In this document: in pieces, positions 9,485-19,080 of the stretch | Layout of the letters: each line of letters opens with the position of its first letter | Position numbering within the stretch: position 1 is the stretch's first letter | Assembly: GCA_026260175.1 (NCBI GenBank) | Contig: JAKCWW010001142.1 | Coordinates: forward strand, 1 to 23,423 | Length of the DNA: 23,423 bases | Direction: 5' to 3' | DNA from: Reticulitermes lucifugus | Lineage: Eukaryota; Arthropoda; Insecta; Blattodea; Rhinotermitidae | The notes under the pieces: generated by a model | What the model was told of the DNA's origin: nothing | Databases searched by the model: none | Seen by the model: only the letters and a program-made list of their open reading frames with translations | Position numbers and translations under genes: made by a program

Positions 9485-10597
9485 GAGCCACCTCAAAATT
9501 CTAGGCGCCAAAGTGGTGACACGAAACAAGTTCAATACGGAGGACCCAAAAATATTAGGCGCCACTGTACAAAATTTATTCACCACGAAGATCTGGCGCC
9601 TGGGATTTGTGTACCTTTGGTTGAAATATCTTTGTTGAAAACCAATACATCGGCCAAATTACCAATAGCACACTTACGTAATGGTTAATTCAACAAAGTC
9701 ATAACCTTACACCTTAAATTTTTTGTGAGGTCGTTGCCAGTCCCCTGCCATGAGATTGATTATCCTGAGGGCTTCCTTCTGATGTTTCAGGAAAATAGCC
9801 TCTAGGATAATAGGCAAAAACAGCCAAGATATATTTTATGTCGTTTTCAGTCCAACCTGTTTTATTTCGTATAAGAGGTAAGAACTAAGAACAGATGCTC
9901 ATTTTTAACAATGAGGAATGTCAGAGGTAGATCATAACCAGCCATTACACTGAAAGTAAGATTGTGCGTCGTCATCAGCTGCGTAGGAGCTCGTGATTAG
10001 ATAATCCGATGTACAGCTATGGATACTATCGATGATTAAGCAAACGATTAAAGGTAATGCTCCGTAAAATGTCCATTTGGAAGAGAACTACATACACTAA
10101 CAGTAATTTGAGATATCTGCCTGCGTGTTCATTAGCGTGATTACGGGCAGTTGTGACATCGGATATCTGGCTTTGCAGTACAGTTAATGGCGAATTGGCA
10201 TTAGCTTGAGAGACCCCACCCTTCGAATTCTTTATAATTCTGGAATTCGAATATTGTGGCATTAACTTAAACTACGCCATAATACCTTCCCACTTGCAAA
10301 ATAAAACACTTGCATAAAAACTCGACTATATTAATCCTAGAACGAGAAAGACTGTTTCTCGAACACACACACTAATTGAGTGTATAATTCAGTCTTTCAC
10401 AACTTTTCGGTACGACGACTCCTTCTTAAGTACAAAAACTTTTTTTTTTGCTTCGAAGCTCCTAGGTTCCATTAATTGAGAAAATACGACTGTGTCGATA
10501 ACGAAATATGAACTTACATTTGTGACTGACGGTTCCATGTCCCTTTCAAAGCAGCCTCCTTCCATCTAGTAGCAGATTTGTGTCTGTAAAGCAAGAC
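9485..10597. other. Unannotated DNA; three AGGCGCC/TGGCGCC motifs at its start
   Basis: The motif GGCGCC occurs three times within 100 bp, in TTCTAGGCGCCA near 9499-9510, ATATTAGGCGCCA near 9552-9564 and ATCTGGCGCC at 9591-9600. The first two have similar flanks. The cause is unclear. Beyond this I see no gene or repeat; the 78-codon minus-strand frame at 10026-10262 has no recognisable features. Confidence 0.45.
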
Positions 10598-10790
10598 CGA
10601 ACGCCACAGGCGAGTGAATAGGACTACTGCGTCTTATTTGCGCGTCCAGGTTTCAAATCTCGACCCGCAGTTCAGCCATCCAGTTTGAGAGGTATAGTGC
10701 TTTTCCGCACTTCCTTCAGGTAGTGCAAGCATACGACCTCTGAATAGGTCACGGCTGCTCTTTTCCACGTAATTTTGAATTCAGTACTGA
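10598..10790 (+). repeat. tRNA-derived SINE, decayed
   Basis: ACTACTGCGTCTTATTTGCG followed by GTCCAGGTTTCAAATCTCG looks like the anticodon and T-arm half of a tRNA, with a box B of the GGTTTCAAATC type. About 60 bp on, TAGTGCTTTTCCGCACTTCC and then AATAGGTCACGGCTGCTC resemble the body and tail of the SINE at 1940 (TTAGGCCACTACCGCTCCC). The box A half is too decayed to place. An A-rich stretch (AAATAAATCAAATAAAT, near 10842) could be the original tail. Confidence 0.45.
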
Positions 10791-10977
10791 CTGGTCATCC
10801 TCTCGTTGTGTGCTGTGTAGTGTGGGCTGCTGACAACCTTGTTAAATAAATCAAATAAATATTAGGCATTTCTGTAAGAAGTGAGTTGTAAACGTCAGTG
10901 TGTACTGTGTGTGCTTGTTCCGTTGGATAACCTGCTTCAGTGTAAGATAATGTTGTTCTTGTGGTAATTATACCACA

Positions 10978-11236
10978 CAATGAAGGCACTTGAATGAGAG
11001 GAGGTAAAGCTCCACTCATTCTTAACCTCTACAATAAGTGGAGGTGAGTGGTCACCTACGCACTCCGCTCGCTTTACTTGTAGGTGAGAGCCGACAGTAA
11101 ACGTTGGTGGGCTCAAGAGTCGGTCTGGGCTACTTGAAAGAGAAACATATTTCTTGCTCATGAAGCGAATCTAATTGTAATTCCTTGGTCGTCCAGCCCT
11201 TAGCCTAGTTTACTGTACCAACTGAGCTAATCCTGT
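10978..11236 (-). repeat. SINE-A, nearly full length
   Basis: On the minus strand it begins AGGATTAGCTCAGTTGGTAC, whose TAGCTCAGTTGG is a perfect box A of tRNA type. It then gives AACTAGGCTAAGGGCTGGAC, the same block as in the copies at 12444 and 20606. Box B is degraded. The body ends with CACTCACCTCCACTTATTG, GAGGTTAAGAATGAGTGGAG and GTGCCTTCATTG. The final AACTTTACC tail is missing. Two 74-codon minus-strand frames over this region are readings of the repeat. Confidence 0.85.
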
Positions 11237-11265
11237 TATAATGTTGATCACTATCTCGCAGACTC

Positions 11266-11304
11266 CACCTCCTCACTCTCTCCCCTCCTCCCCCTCACCC
11301 TCCA
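11266..11304 (+). repeat. Pyrimidine-rich tract
   Basis: About 39 bases made almost only of C and T with scattered A (CTCTCCCCTCCTCCCCCTC in the middle). It is low complexity with no associated gene. Confidence 0.7.
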
Positions 11305-12443
11305 ATCAAATAATTCTTTAGCAACCTTCGTGTTCGCGGACCCTCTCTTGAGTCAGCACGTACGAAGTGCTTGCGTATGAGCCGTAGTCGATTTTGAAGG
11401 AGCATATGTTTGTATCCGTTTAGCATGATGTTGATACACGTGCTGTATGCATTATCTAAGACCATGTCTATTGACAGGACAGATTACTAATTATTGAGGA
11501 GTGGTCAGTAAGTCACGCTAACCCGGTATGTGAATGCAGCCGCAGCATGTGAGAACAGGCTCATTGTGTTCACTTGTTAATAGCGAATGACACTACAGTT
11601 CTTTTCGCTCACGCCACCTGTCACAGAGGATGACATTTGATAATTTATTTCCTACAAGTGATCTAGAAATACTGTTCTAAATTCATCTTGACACTTTGAA
11701 TAATGTCGAATTGTGATGCTTGTAAACATGATTATGTGATGTGATATTTTATTGAACAAGCAGTCGAAGTCAATTGGTCCCATAGCCATATACCGTTACG
11801 TAAGTGGTTTTATTGCTAAATGCATTCGATGTCCCTAGTCCTTTCCTATTTTTAACAAGCTCCCTTTGAAGGTACTATAAGAAGAAAAAGGTTTCTTTGT
11901 AACGTCCCATCCCTACTAACAAATGCTGAAAGAGATTTTATAATTTCATAAAGTTTTAAGAATAAAACATATCGTCAGGGCAGATTATTCTGATCGCAGA
12001 TCTCTTGCATTCTGATGACGTAACTCTATCCCTGCGTAACCTTAAATAGGCCTGCCGTTAACTGGGCGCGCGAGAAGTTTGAGACAAGTCATCCCGTAGT
12101 TTGACACGCGATTTGAGCTTAATTTCAGCAGACTGGTGAGTACCAGCACATCTGTCCTTGAAAGACTGTTACTCAGCTAGTCAAGATGAATGACACTTCG
12201 ACAAGAGAATCTGAAGTATTAATCACAAGCCCACAGCTTGACTAGGCCTATTTGTTATGCACATTCCAGTAAATTGTTAAGCATTCAGTCTCCTAAAGAT
12301 CAACTTTAATATCATCCATTTACGCCCGTCTCGGTGAAAACTTTATAAGAGATTTCTCCGCCAAAATGTCCCCTTAAGTCATGTTAGCTGAATATTTTAT
12401 TGCTTAAAAGACTTATCTTCCAGGTATCTGAATTTCGTAAGGT
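11305..12443. other. Unannotated DNA; possible SINE tail fragment
   Basis: No gene is seen. CCTAGTCCTTTCCTATTTTT at about 11834-11853 resembles the tail of the SINE at 1940-2133 and may be a small remnant. The stretch contains unusually few open frames. Confidence 0.45.
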
Positions 12444-12742
12444 GGAGCCGGGTTAGCGTAGTCGGAACGGTGACTAGGCTATTGGCTGGACAACTGGGGA
12501 ATCGTGGTTCGATTCCCGGCAGGAGAAACAGATTTTTCTCTTCTCCAGAATGTCTATCTCTGGACCTCGCCCAGCCTCCTATTGAAATGGTACCGGAGAA
12601 TCTTCAGCGGGGGTAAAGTCGCCGGGGCGTGAGGATGACCACTTACCTCCATCTAGTGCCCAGGTTAAGAATGAGTTGCGCTGTAATACCACTCCTCCAT
12701 ATGCCTTCATGTCGTGCACAGGGGCAACTTCATTTCCGCCCT
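12444..12742 (+). repeat. SINE-A, best full-length copy
   Basis: This has a complete tRNA-like promoter. Box A is TAGCGTAGTCGG (12453-12464) and box B is GGTTCGATTCC (12506-12516), with normal spacing for RNA polymerase III. The head (GGAGCCGGG ... CCCGGCAGGAG) is followed by a body of about 215 bp ending GCCTTCATGTCGTGCACAGG and GGCAACTTC. The same order of blocks is found in the copies at 6945, 10978, 15866 and 20606. There is no long A-tail and I could not find a target-site duplication. With both boxes intact this is the copy most likely to be transcribed. Confidence 0.9.
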
Positions 12743-12784
12743 TAACATCGTTTGTGTATTCAAATGTTTACTTCCTTTTTCCGA
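12743..12784. other. Spacer between SINE-A and foldback
   Basis: Short unassigned stretch. The outer edge of the foldback's left arm may extend into it. Confidence 0.4.
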
Positions 12785-13032
12785 ACCGGCATATAGCTAT
12801 AAGGGTTCCGTTATTCTGCGATGTAAGGCTGCTTTTCTTGGCAATAGGTTCCTGACAATTTGAAGGAACATAATGCCCGTATCTTCAAGAATCTAAGAGT
12901 TAGGACCCTTGAAGGTGAAACATTACGTTCCTTTGAAACGTCGGCAACCGATTTCCCAGTGACCCGGCATCATATCCGAGAAGAACGGAGTCCTCAAACA
13001 CACCGCTGTGAAAATTGCAAAACTCCCCTGTA
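12785..13032. repeat. Foldback family FB1, two-armed copy
   Basis: An imperfect palindrome centred near 12898. Left-arm blocks TTCCGTTATTCTGCGATGTA, AATAGGTTCCTGAC, GAAGGAACATAATG and ATCTTCAAG are matched in reverse complement by right-arm blocks CTTGAAGG, CATTACGTTCC, GTCGGCAACCGATT and ATATCCGAGAAGAACGGAG. The right arm (GTCGGCAACCGATTTCCCAG ... CCGCTGTGAAAATTGCAAAA) aligns in order with the right arm of the copy at 21615-21850 (CGCCGGTAAATTGTGTCCAG ... ACTCGTGAGAACCTCAAA). The arms have drifted, so the copy is old. Confidence 0.7.
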
Positions 13033-13128
13033 GGTCTACAGTTACTACTTGTCAGGCTTTTGTGTGTTACTTGCTAGAGCACCTGAAGACAAGCTGCCAC
13101 GGAACGGCTACAAACCCCTTTCCAGACG

Positions 13129-13137
13129 ATTAATGGA
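13129..13137 (+). repeat. Target-site duplication, left
   Basis: ATTAATGGA, repeated exactly at 13389-13397 on the far side of the SINE-C copy. Confidence 0.75.
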
Positions 13138-13388
13138 GTCGATCCCAGTAGCCGCGCGGTCTAAGGCGTGTGCGGCCGCTTTCTTGCTGGGATTGCGGAT
13201 TCGAGTCCCACCTGGGGCATGGATGTCTGTCTCTTGGGAGTGTTGTGTGTTGTCAGTTAGAGATTTTTGGTTTGGGCTGATCACTCGCCCATAGGAGTCC
13301 TACCGAGTGAGTGTGTCTGAGTGTGATCGCGGAACCTCAACAATGAGGAGGCCTAGGCCCACTAGGGTTGTCAAGCCATGAAAAAAAA
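13138..13388 (+). repeat. SINE-C, full length, with target-site duplication
   Basis: A 251-bp tRNA-derived element. Box A is TAGCCGCGCGGT (13149-13160), followed by CTAAGGCG as in leucine- or serine-type tRNAs. Box B is GGATTCGAGTCC (13197-13208). The body ends GAGGAGGCCTAGGCCCACTA, GGGTTGTCAAGCCATG and a run of nine A. The flanking 9-bp repeats (13129-13137, 13389-13397) show insertion by target-primed reverse transcription. A second copy, on the minus strand, is cut by the window end at 23352-23423. The 81-codon frame at 13049-13294 overlaps it and is not a gene. Confidence 0.9.
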
Positions 13389-13397
13389 ATTAATGGA
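13389..13397 (+). repeat. Target-site duplication, right
   Basis: Exact repeat of 13129-13137; its first A merges with the A-tail of the SINE. Confidence 0.75.
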
Positions 13398-13699
13398 AAT
13401 GAGTATACAGCCGCAGTTCGCACCGAAATCTGAATCATTATGGTTCTCCGAAACACGCGAAATACAGCCCACCTCTGCAAGGTGTCATCACTAAAAATAG
13501 GATCGTTACCTCTAACGAATAGCTAGCAAGAATGTCTTTTTAACTACCTGCGTTTGCATAAGCAAACTGACGTAGGAAAACAGCGCTATAAATAGATTTT
13601 ATATATTTAGGCAACAAGGAACTTTACTGCACCTTAAGTTAGGCTGCATAATTTCTGTTTTATTTTCCGCAAAATGACGTTTATTTCACAATTTTATAT

Positions 13700-14135
13700 T
13701 TTTAGGCATGTTCGCAAATTTGCGAAAAGCGACTATTAGCTTTGTCATATCTGTCTGTCAGTCGTTCGAACGTCCGCATGGAACAACTTGGCTCCCACTG
13801 GACGGATTGTTATGAAATTTAGTATGTGTGTATTCTTTGAAAATCTGTCGAGTAAATTTAGGTTTGACTATAATCTTACAAAAATAACGGGTGCTTTTTA
13901 AAGACGTATGTACATTTATGGTAATATCTTACGGAATTCTTCGCACAATGAGAAATGTTTCAGACGAAAGTTGTGGAGAAGGTCAAAACACACATTATAT
14001 TTTCAATAACATTTAGCCGAAAATCCTGCCGTTTATAAGGTAATATGGAAAAATATGGTAGAGCCAGACAGACGACAGATGACAATATAATACGACGCAT
14101 GCACTTTTGCATGCTGGATAACTAAGGCTACAGGC
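13700..14135 (+). mobile_element. Probable unidentified transposable element
   Basis: It starts with a perfect 16-base palindrome, TTCGCAAATTTGCGAA (13711-13726), followed by AAGCGACTATTAGC. It ends with a hairpin, GCATGCACTTTTGCATGC, near 14098-14115. Between them are CTGTCTGTCAGTCGTTCG and CTCCCACTGGACGGATTG with TATGAAATTTAGTATGTG, phrases I recall as typical of dispersed arthropod repeats. I cannot name a superfamily and see no coding sequence. Boundaries are guessed from the two hairpins. Confidence 0.35.
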
Positions 14136-15262
14136 ACACACTCAGATTATATGATACTTATTTCTTTAGCATGGCAACAATGGTTACATGAACGCTCTTC
14201 AATTTTACGTTTATATATACATTGCCTGTCGTGATCTGTTCAAATAATACTCATGTTTTTCATAAATTATGCCCTAAAATTTAAAAATCAACCCCGGTAG
14301 AAAAAAGGGTAATGGTGTAATATATTAAGTATAGTAGTTGCAACAATAGAAGTAACAGCCCTCATCTGTCATAACAAATATTGTATTTACTTGTCAGAGA
14401 TCCTGACCTTGCACGTTCCTCGTTAATGAGAAAGAAAACAACGCATCAAGTGTCATATAGGATCACTTTGAAAGCCACCTTTGCTATGGCGCGAGTACAG
14501 TATTCCCAACCAGAGCAACAGATCTGACCCTTATTCTGCCTGTCGCTGTAGAGCCACAACAGCATGTCGTACCAAGCTGGGTCTCTAGAAGAGGTTAAGA
14601 GACCTGGTGCTTGAGTTGAAGCATTGTAATATCGTGGAAAATAATGCAATTTTGCAGCCACCCTTTTGTCCCTCATGTCTTTGATAAGTGGAGATAAGGG
14701 TTATTAATTATGCCGGGGCACAGCGCAGCGGTCGTGGACATGGGCACGATCAGCCGGTGAACATCCGTGGGTGCATTGGCTAAGATCACGAGAATCTTTG
14801 GCACTGTACAGATCTGATTAGGTGCGGCGGACAGTTGGTGATAGCTGCTTTGGATTATTTGACAATAGTTTGTCCGCCTTTTACATATGACGTGTGTTTT
14901 AGAATTGTGTGTGATTGTAAGACGCTAATGATCTCGCACGTGTTTGTCAACCATATTTATATGTTCCTGTGCACATTGTCACATTTCAGGACTTAACTTA
15001 TACAGTTGACAGTGTCCTTAAATATATCAAGAAACAAGTATAATGAAAGCCTGCAAGAATATTCCTTTATACCCCAGGCAGTTTGAGTCATGGTAGACAG
15101 TTTCATTGTCAGTTTTCGAACCCCGTGTCAACGACATAAAATCCAGATGCGTTCTCTCTCTCTCTCATACCATTGAATAAACCGTGTTAAATAAAGTGTC
15201 ACAAAATCTGAACTTTTTGCGGAATGCGAATGACGTCGGTCCGTGCTGATGGAGACATAGAC
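14136..15262. other. Unannotated DNA, weak tRNA-like stretch
   Basis: The stretch 14712-14785 has a tRNA-like flavour (GCGCAGCGGTCGTGGACATG, then CCGGTGAACATCCG where a box B would be), but the match is poor. A 76-codon minus-strand frame at 14446-14676 has a reasonable acceptor-like site within it but no recognisable family. A short (TC)n run lies at 15152-15166. Confidence 0.4.
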
Positions 15263-15655
15263 CAGTGTTTCTCAACATCTGGGTCACGAAACGATTCCAT
15301 GCATTTACGTAATACTAACTCACATTTTTTTATAAACGTACGATTTGCTGTATTTTTTGTAACTCTAATCACTTGCAGTGGCATTGTTGTACTGTCGGCT
15401 TCACCTGAATTTTATAAAAATGACAGAGCCCTTTGACTACCAGGATTGCCAGCCTGTCAACAAAAAGTTATCGGATCAGCCAAACATTATTTGGTTTTTT
15501 TTCCCGAAGTTATCGTACGGTTCGTAAAATTTTCTTAATTTGAGGAGTACCGTGCAAGAAAAGGAAAAACTTCAGATTTACAAGATCCTGGAGACTAACT
15601 CTAAATATAAGAGTCATAAGAGGAGTCACAACACCAAATTCAGGCTCATGAAGAA
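15263..15655 (+). mobile_element. Possible hAT-like element remnant
   Basis: CAGTGTTTCTCAACATCTGG at 15263-15282, followed by GTCACGA, matches the typical hAT left end (CAGNGNTTCTCAACNTNNGGGTCGCGA). A decayed right end is possible at about 15617-15655, where GGAGTCACAACACCAAATTC recalls the GGGGTCGCGACACC block seen just inside hAT right ends, but the last bases do not form a clean inverted repeat and no 8-bp duplication was confirmed. The left end is the reliable part. Confidence 0.4.
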
Positions 15656-15865
15656 GTTTGTAAATGCATATATGTTTATCTTCATATCATTAAATCATTA
15701 AAATGTCACATTCGTTATACCGATTCGTGTTCTTTTTATTTGACACCTGTCTTTTTATTTCTGACTCCTAGAGTCCTCATTCGTGTGTGTTATATGTCCT
15801 GTGTAGGTGGAGATTCTGTGACGTTAGGATGGCCCTCCAAAAAGAATAAAATATAGTAAATTTGT

Positions 15866-16080
15866 CCCTTTACGTGCCATGAAGACATATAGGGGGATAT
15901 TAGTTATAGCTCCACTTATCCTTAACTCGACACTAGATGCAGGTTAATGGTCAACCTCACGGTTCTGCCGTTTTACCGCCGGGGAAAGAGCCCCCGGTAT
16001 TGGTAGAATAGGAGGCTGGTTTGACACCAGAGCGGGTTTGGACGTTTTGGAGAACAGAAAAGAAACCTCTTGCCAAATGG
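15866..16080 (-). repeat. SINE-A, 5'-truncated
   Basis: On the minus strand it runs from GGCAAGAGGTTTC and TTCTGTTCTCCAAAACGTCC through CCAGCCTCCTATTC, CCATTAACCTGCATCTAGTG, GTTAAGGATAAGTGGAG and ATATGTCTTCATGGCACG. The tRNA-like head up to and including box B is missing. The 101-codon minus-strand frame at 15957-16262 includes it. Confidence 0.75.
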
Positions 16081-16476
16081 TTTAATGTTTCAAAATAAAC
16101 TGAGAACTGTAACAGATCAAACTCTGAAGAGGAAGGACAAATTAACTTACATAACAGAAACTCTGAATAAGACTTAATTTTTCTGGCCCAGCGGAGTTTA
16201 AACAGAATAGCGTCAAGAAAAGTATTTCTAACGCGCACTAATGAAAGATACACGACAATCAAAACACTTAGTGTGCAGAAAATGTGCTAGTAACGAAATC
16301 AAAGACGTGAAGGAAAGTAGCGATAAAAATAGTACATACAGAAGATAACGAAAGAATAATATGAAACGACTAATGAGCCGTATACTTCTATTGTGTGTGG
16401 AGGACGCCTGGGCCAAATCCTGATCACAAAAAGGCGGGGAGTGCCTCTCACCCGAATATCCTTTCTGTTATTCTTG

Positions 16477-16512
16477 TTATTATTATTATTATTATTATTA
16501 TCATTATTATTA
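16477..16512 (+). repeat. (TTA)n microsatellite
   Basis: About twelve TTA units with one C interruption near 16502. Non-coding. Confidence 0.95.
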
Positions 16513-16924
16513 GTATCTCTATCGGCTGGTCACGATTTCCTCGAGCATCTTTGCACTGCGTGACCTTCTAGAATGGCCGAAAGACGACAGGTGGTTGAGT
16601 GGCTTCAGGAAAGGAAGTGATCCTCGCTCTTTATTCGCCTTACTGATTTACTGACTCATGTAATCATATTCACTCCATGCTGGGACCTGTAGTCTCTATC
16701 GTCGGATTCACAAGCCAACTCACACGCTGCAGGGGCGCTACCTCGTGCAGAGAAGCGGCAATAGCTTCCAAATTCAAGACATATATTATTTCATTAAGTG
16801 TCATTTTAACAAACGACTATGAAGCAAGCTTAAATAAATTTATCTTACATGATTTTCATATCTCTTTACATATTACTTTTAAAATCTTATTTGATTTAAA
16901 CCGATTTAAGCCACAGTGATAGTC

Positions 16925-17085
16925 TATACCAACTAATTCCATGGAACAGAGACTTGCTGGTGAAAATGTAGTCCCTCAGATAGTCAAGTAATTCCCGGCC
17001 TTTTATGGAAATCCAAAGTTTATTGATGTGTTCACAAGATCCCACAGCTGGACACTGCTCTGACCCAGAAGAGGCCAGTTCAGTA
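16925..17085 (-). repeat. Interspersed-repeat fragment (GSCE...GRELLDYLRDY type)
   Basis: The minus-strand translation contains VGSCEHINK, ISIKGRELLDYLRDY and SKSLFHG. I recall a dispersed insect repeat whose spurious translation has the form AGSCE-GNEPSGSIK-GEFLDYLR-KKDS-PW. The spacing of cysteine, lysine, LDYLR and the downstream serine block agrees. The 65-codon frame is therefore probably part of a repeat, not a gene. The match is from memory only. Confidence 0.4.
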
Positions 17086-17307
17086 CCTTCCATAATATTT
17101 CTTTGACATTCATTTCAATATTATTTTTCTTTTGCGCCTGTTAATATCGCGGTCATATTTTCAAACCCAAATTGTGAATAAACGCAGACATTTTTAAATG
17201 TTTTTAGTTTCGATTCTTGGTTCATTCAAAGACGCCTTTTCTTTAATGGACTGAGTGCCTCGAACATCATTCAATTTTGTGAATTGGAAGGAATGTAGAA
17301 ACTGTCC

Positions 17308-17392
17308 TAATATAATATATAATGCAATACAATATAATATAATATAATATATGTAATATATAATATAATGTAATGTAATTTATATTATATCA
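17308..17392. repeat. AT-only simple repeat (AATAT/TATAA type)
   Basis: About 85 bp almost wholly of A and T, built from TATAA and ATATAAT units with a few G and C interruptions. The strands are partly self-complementary. Confidence 0.95.
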
Positions 17393-18618
17393 TATTTACT
17401 TTAGTACCATCCCAGCCTATGCCTCATTGAAATGAGTACAGCTTTCTGGTTGGTACATATGCTGCCCGAGGATATAAACCGGGGTGTACCGATTACGTGC
17501 AGCGACGTTCGTATCTTTCCATTGGGAAGTGGAATAAATCCCACACCATACTGCAGTCTACATTCGTCAGTTTCCATGTTAAGAGTACCTGCAATCCTGA
17601 CTTAGTTTTGTGTTCTTCCTCAATCCATTCAAAAGAGTGCACTTAGAATCAATATTCTTTTCCTAGCCTCGTGAACCTACTATCAGTTTCAGATGCATTT
17701 ATATTTTGTCCACCGGGGAAACCCGCGTCAATTAAACAACCTTTGTCTTTTTCTTTCTCTGTATTCGTGAATAATCGTATTTCAAACAACTAATTTAAAA
17801 ACAAAATGGCTGGGATTTTGTACTGTGGGTCACCTTTCTGAACCTATTTCTAGGAGAAGCCTTCATTTCCATTGTTCAAATCCATGCAGCCATTAGCTGA
17901 AATGAGCACTCATAGCGTATGGAGTTGTAATGCTGTGGTCAGAAAGTGCAGATATATTGAAGGCAGTAACCGCGAGTTCTATGACAATCAAATTGCTATA
18001 AACTCAATTTCTAAAGCGCTACGTGTCATGTGAAAAGGAAAAGTGGGTTCACTCAGGCTGCGCAAAGTATAGGGTCACGCAGAAGATGCTGTATGACGTT
18101 GATTGGATTGAACATTAGATTTATACTGTCAATGAGACCTGATACGGGCACTGTAGTATTCCCCTCCATACAGATAAAGGCTTTTTCTGTGTGCCTGAGT
18201 GTAATATAGCATTTGAATCAGTGACAGTGGGTGGTTAACGTGTCCTTCTTGTGTTATGTGTGTACTTGTTTTGAATCCCAGTCGGAATATCGGTTATAAT
18301 GATTGAGGTGTTTGTAGTCTTTCATATTCATGACAGGAAAATCCTGGCAAAGTACCTTAAAACTGACCACTGTGATATCCTGTCCAGTTCACCGTACATA
18401 ACTATCTCCTCACGTCATTTGAGCATACATACCCTTGACATCTTGAGACAGAATCCACTATATAATACACTTGGTTTGTTAAGTGATACCCTGGTTATTG
18501 TTATAGCTGATATGCTTCCGCCAGATGGCAGTGTTTTCGAAAAACAAACTGTCATTACGGAACAGTAAACAGATACCTTTGCCCTGTCTTAATTACAGCG
18601 CAGTAATTTGCAGAGAAA
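17393..18618. other. Unannotated DNA, no gene seen
   Basis: No recognisable repeat or RNA. The 89-codon plus-strand frame at 18299-18568 begins with a hydrophobic stretch but has no family resemblance and no splice context. I regard it as chance. Confidence 0.5.
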
Positions 18619-19080
18619 ATATGTCAAGTTCTGTCTTAAAGAATTTTTAAAATACCTGTCGTGAAAAATCAGTGGAACTGTATTAAATTATGAAACAGTC
18701 AAGAGGTGCCTATGCATCGGTCGAACCTGTAGCGTCATTCCTTGCCGATAAACCCTACCAAGCTGTTCCTTAAGAACTTTCCAAACACATGTCGTGAATG
18801 TTCAGTGAAACTATTAAATTATGAAGCAGCCAGGATGTACCTATGCCTCGGTCGGCATTGCAGCGTTATACTTAACAAGTAAAAATCTGTCAAGCTGTCT
18901 CTTAAGAACTTTCCAAATGCATGTCGTAAATATTCAGTTTAGCTGTATTAAATTATGAGGGGTTCAAGAGGTACCCATGCTTCGGTCGGCATTGCAGCGT
19001 CATGCTTTGTTATAACATCCCTCAAGCTGCCTCTTAAATAACTTTTCCAAATGCATGTCGTGAATATTCAGCGAAACTGT
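18619..19080 (+). repeat. Tandem repeat array, period about 133 bp, about 3.4 units
   Basis: The anchor GTCGT falls at 18658, 18791, 18923 and 19057, giving spacings of 133, 132 and 134. Each unit holds, in the same order, an ATGTCGTGAATATTCAG-like start, TATTAAATTATGA, a GTNCCTATGC block, TCGGTCGGCATTGCAGCG, CAAGCTG and CTTAAGAACTTTCCAAA. Units 2 and 3 are the most alike and the first is the most diverged. The period is not a multiple of three and stops are frequent, so it is not coding. A short hairpin (ATGCC ... GGCAT) sits in each unit. Confidence 0.95.

Noticed and set aside
9210..9638. A 142-codon MADF-domain protein gene
   Set aside because: Only about the first 30 residues after the internal ATG resemble MADF; the rest is the transposon's right end and flanking DNA read in frame.
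10961..10976. Hairpin GTGGTA-ATTA-TACCAC as a terminator or regulatory site
   Set aside because: A 6-bp stem is expected by chance, and there is no transcription unit next to it; it merely abuts a SINE.
12444..12530. A working tRNA gene with boxes A and B
   Set aside because: The promoter boxes are perfect, but the sequence lacks a paired acceptor stem and anticodon arm and continues into a repeat body shared by five other loci; it is a SINE head.
13083..13110. Another CTGAAGA ribozyme-like module
   Set aside because: CTGAAGA is present, but no stem followed by GAAAC can be drawn; the following GGAACGG does not fit.
14446..14676. 76-codon minus-strand frame as an exon
   Set aside because: An acceptor-like site is present inside it, but there is no matching donor that I trust and no recognisable family.
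14712..14785. A further tRNA-like SINE head
   Set aside because: The putative box B (GGTGAACATCC) has too many changes and no body or second copy supports it.
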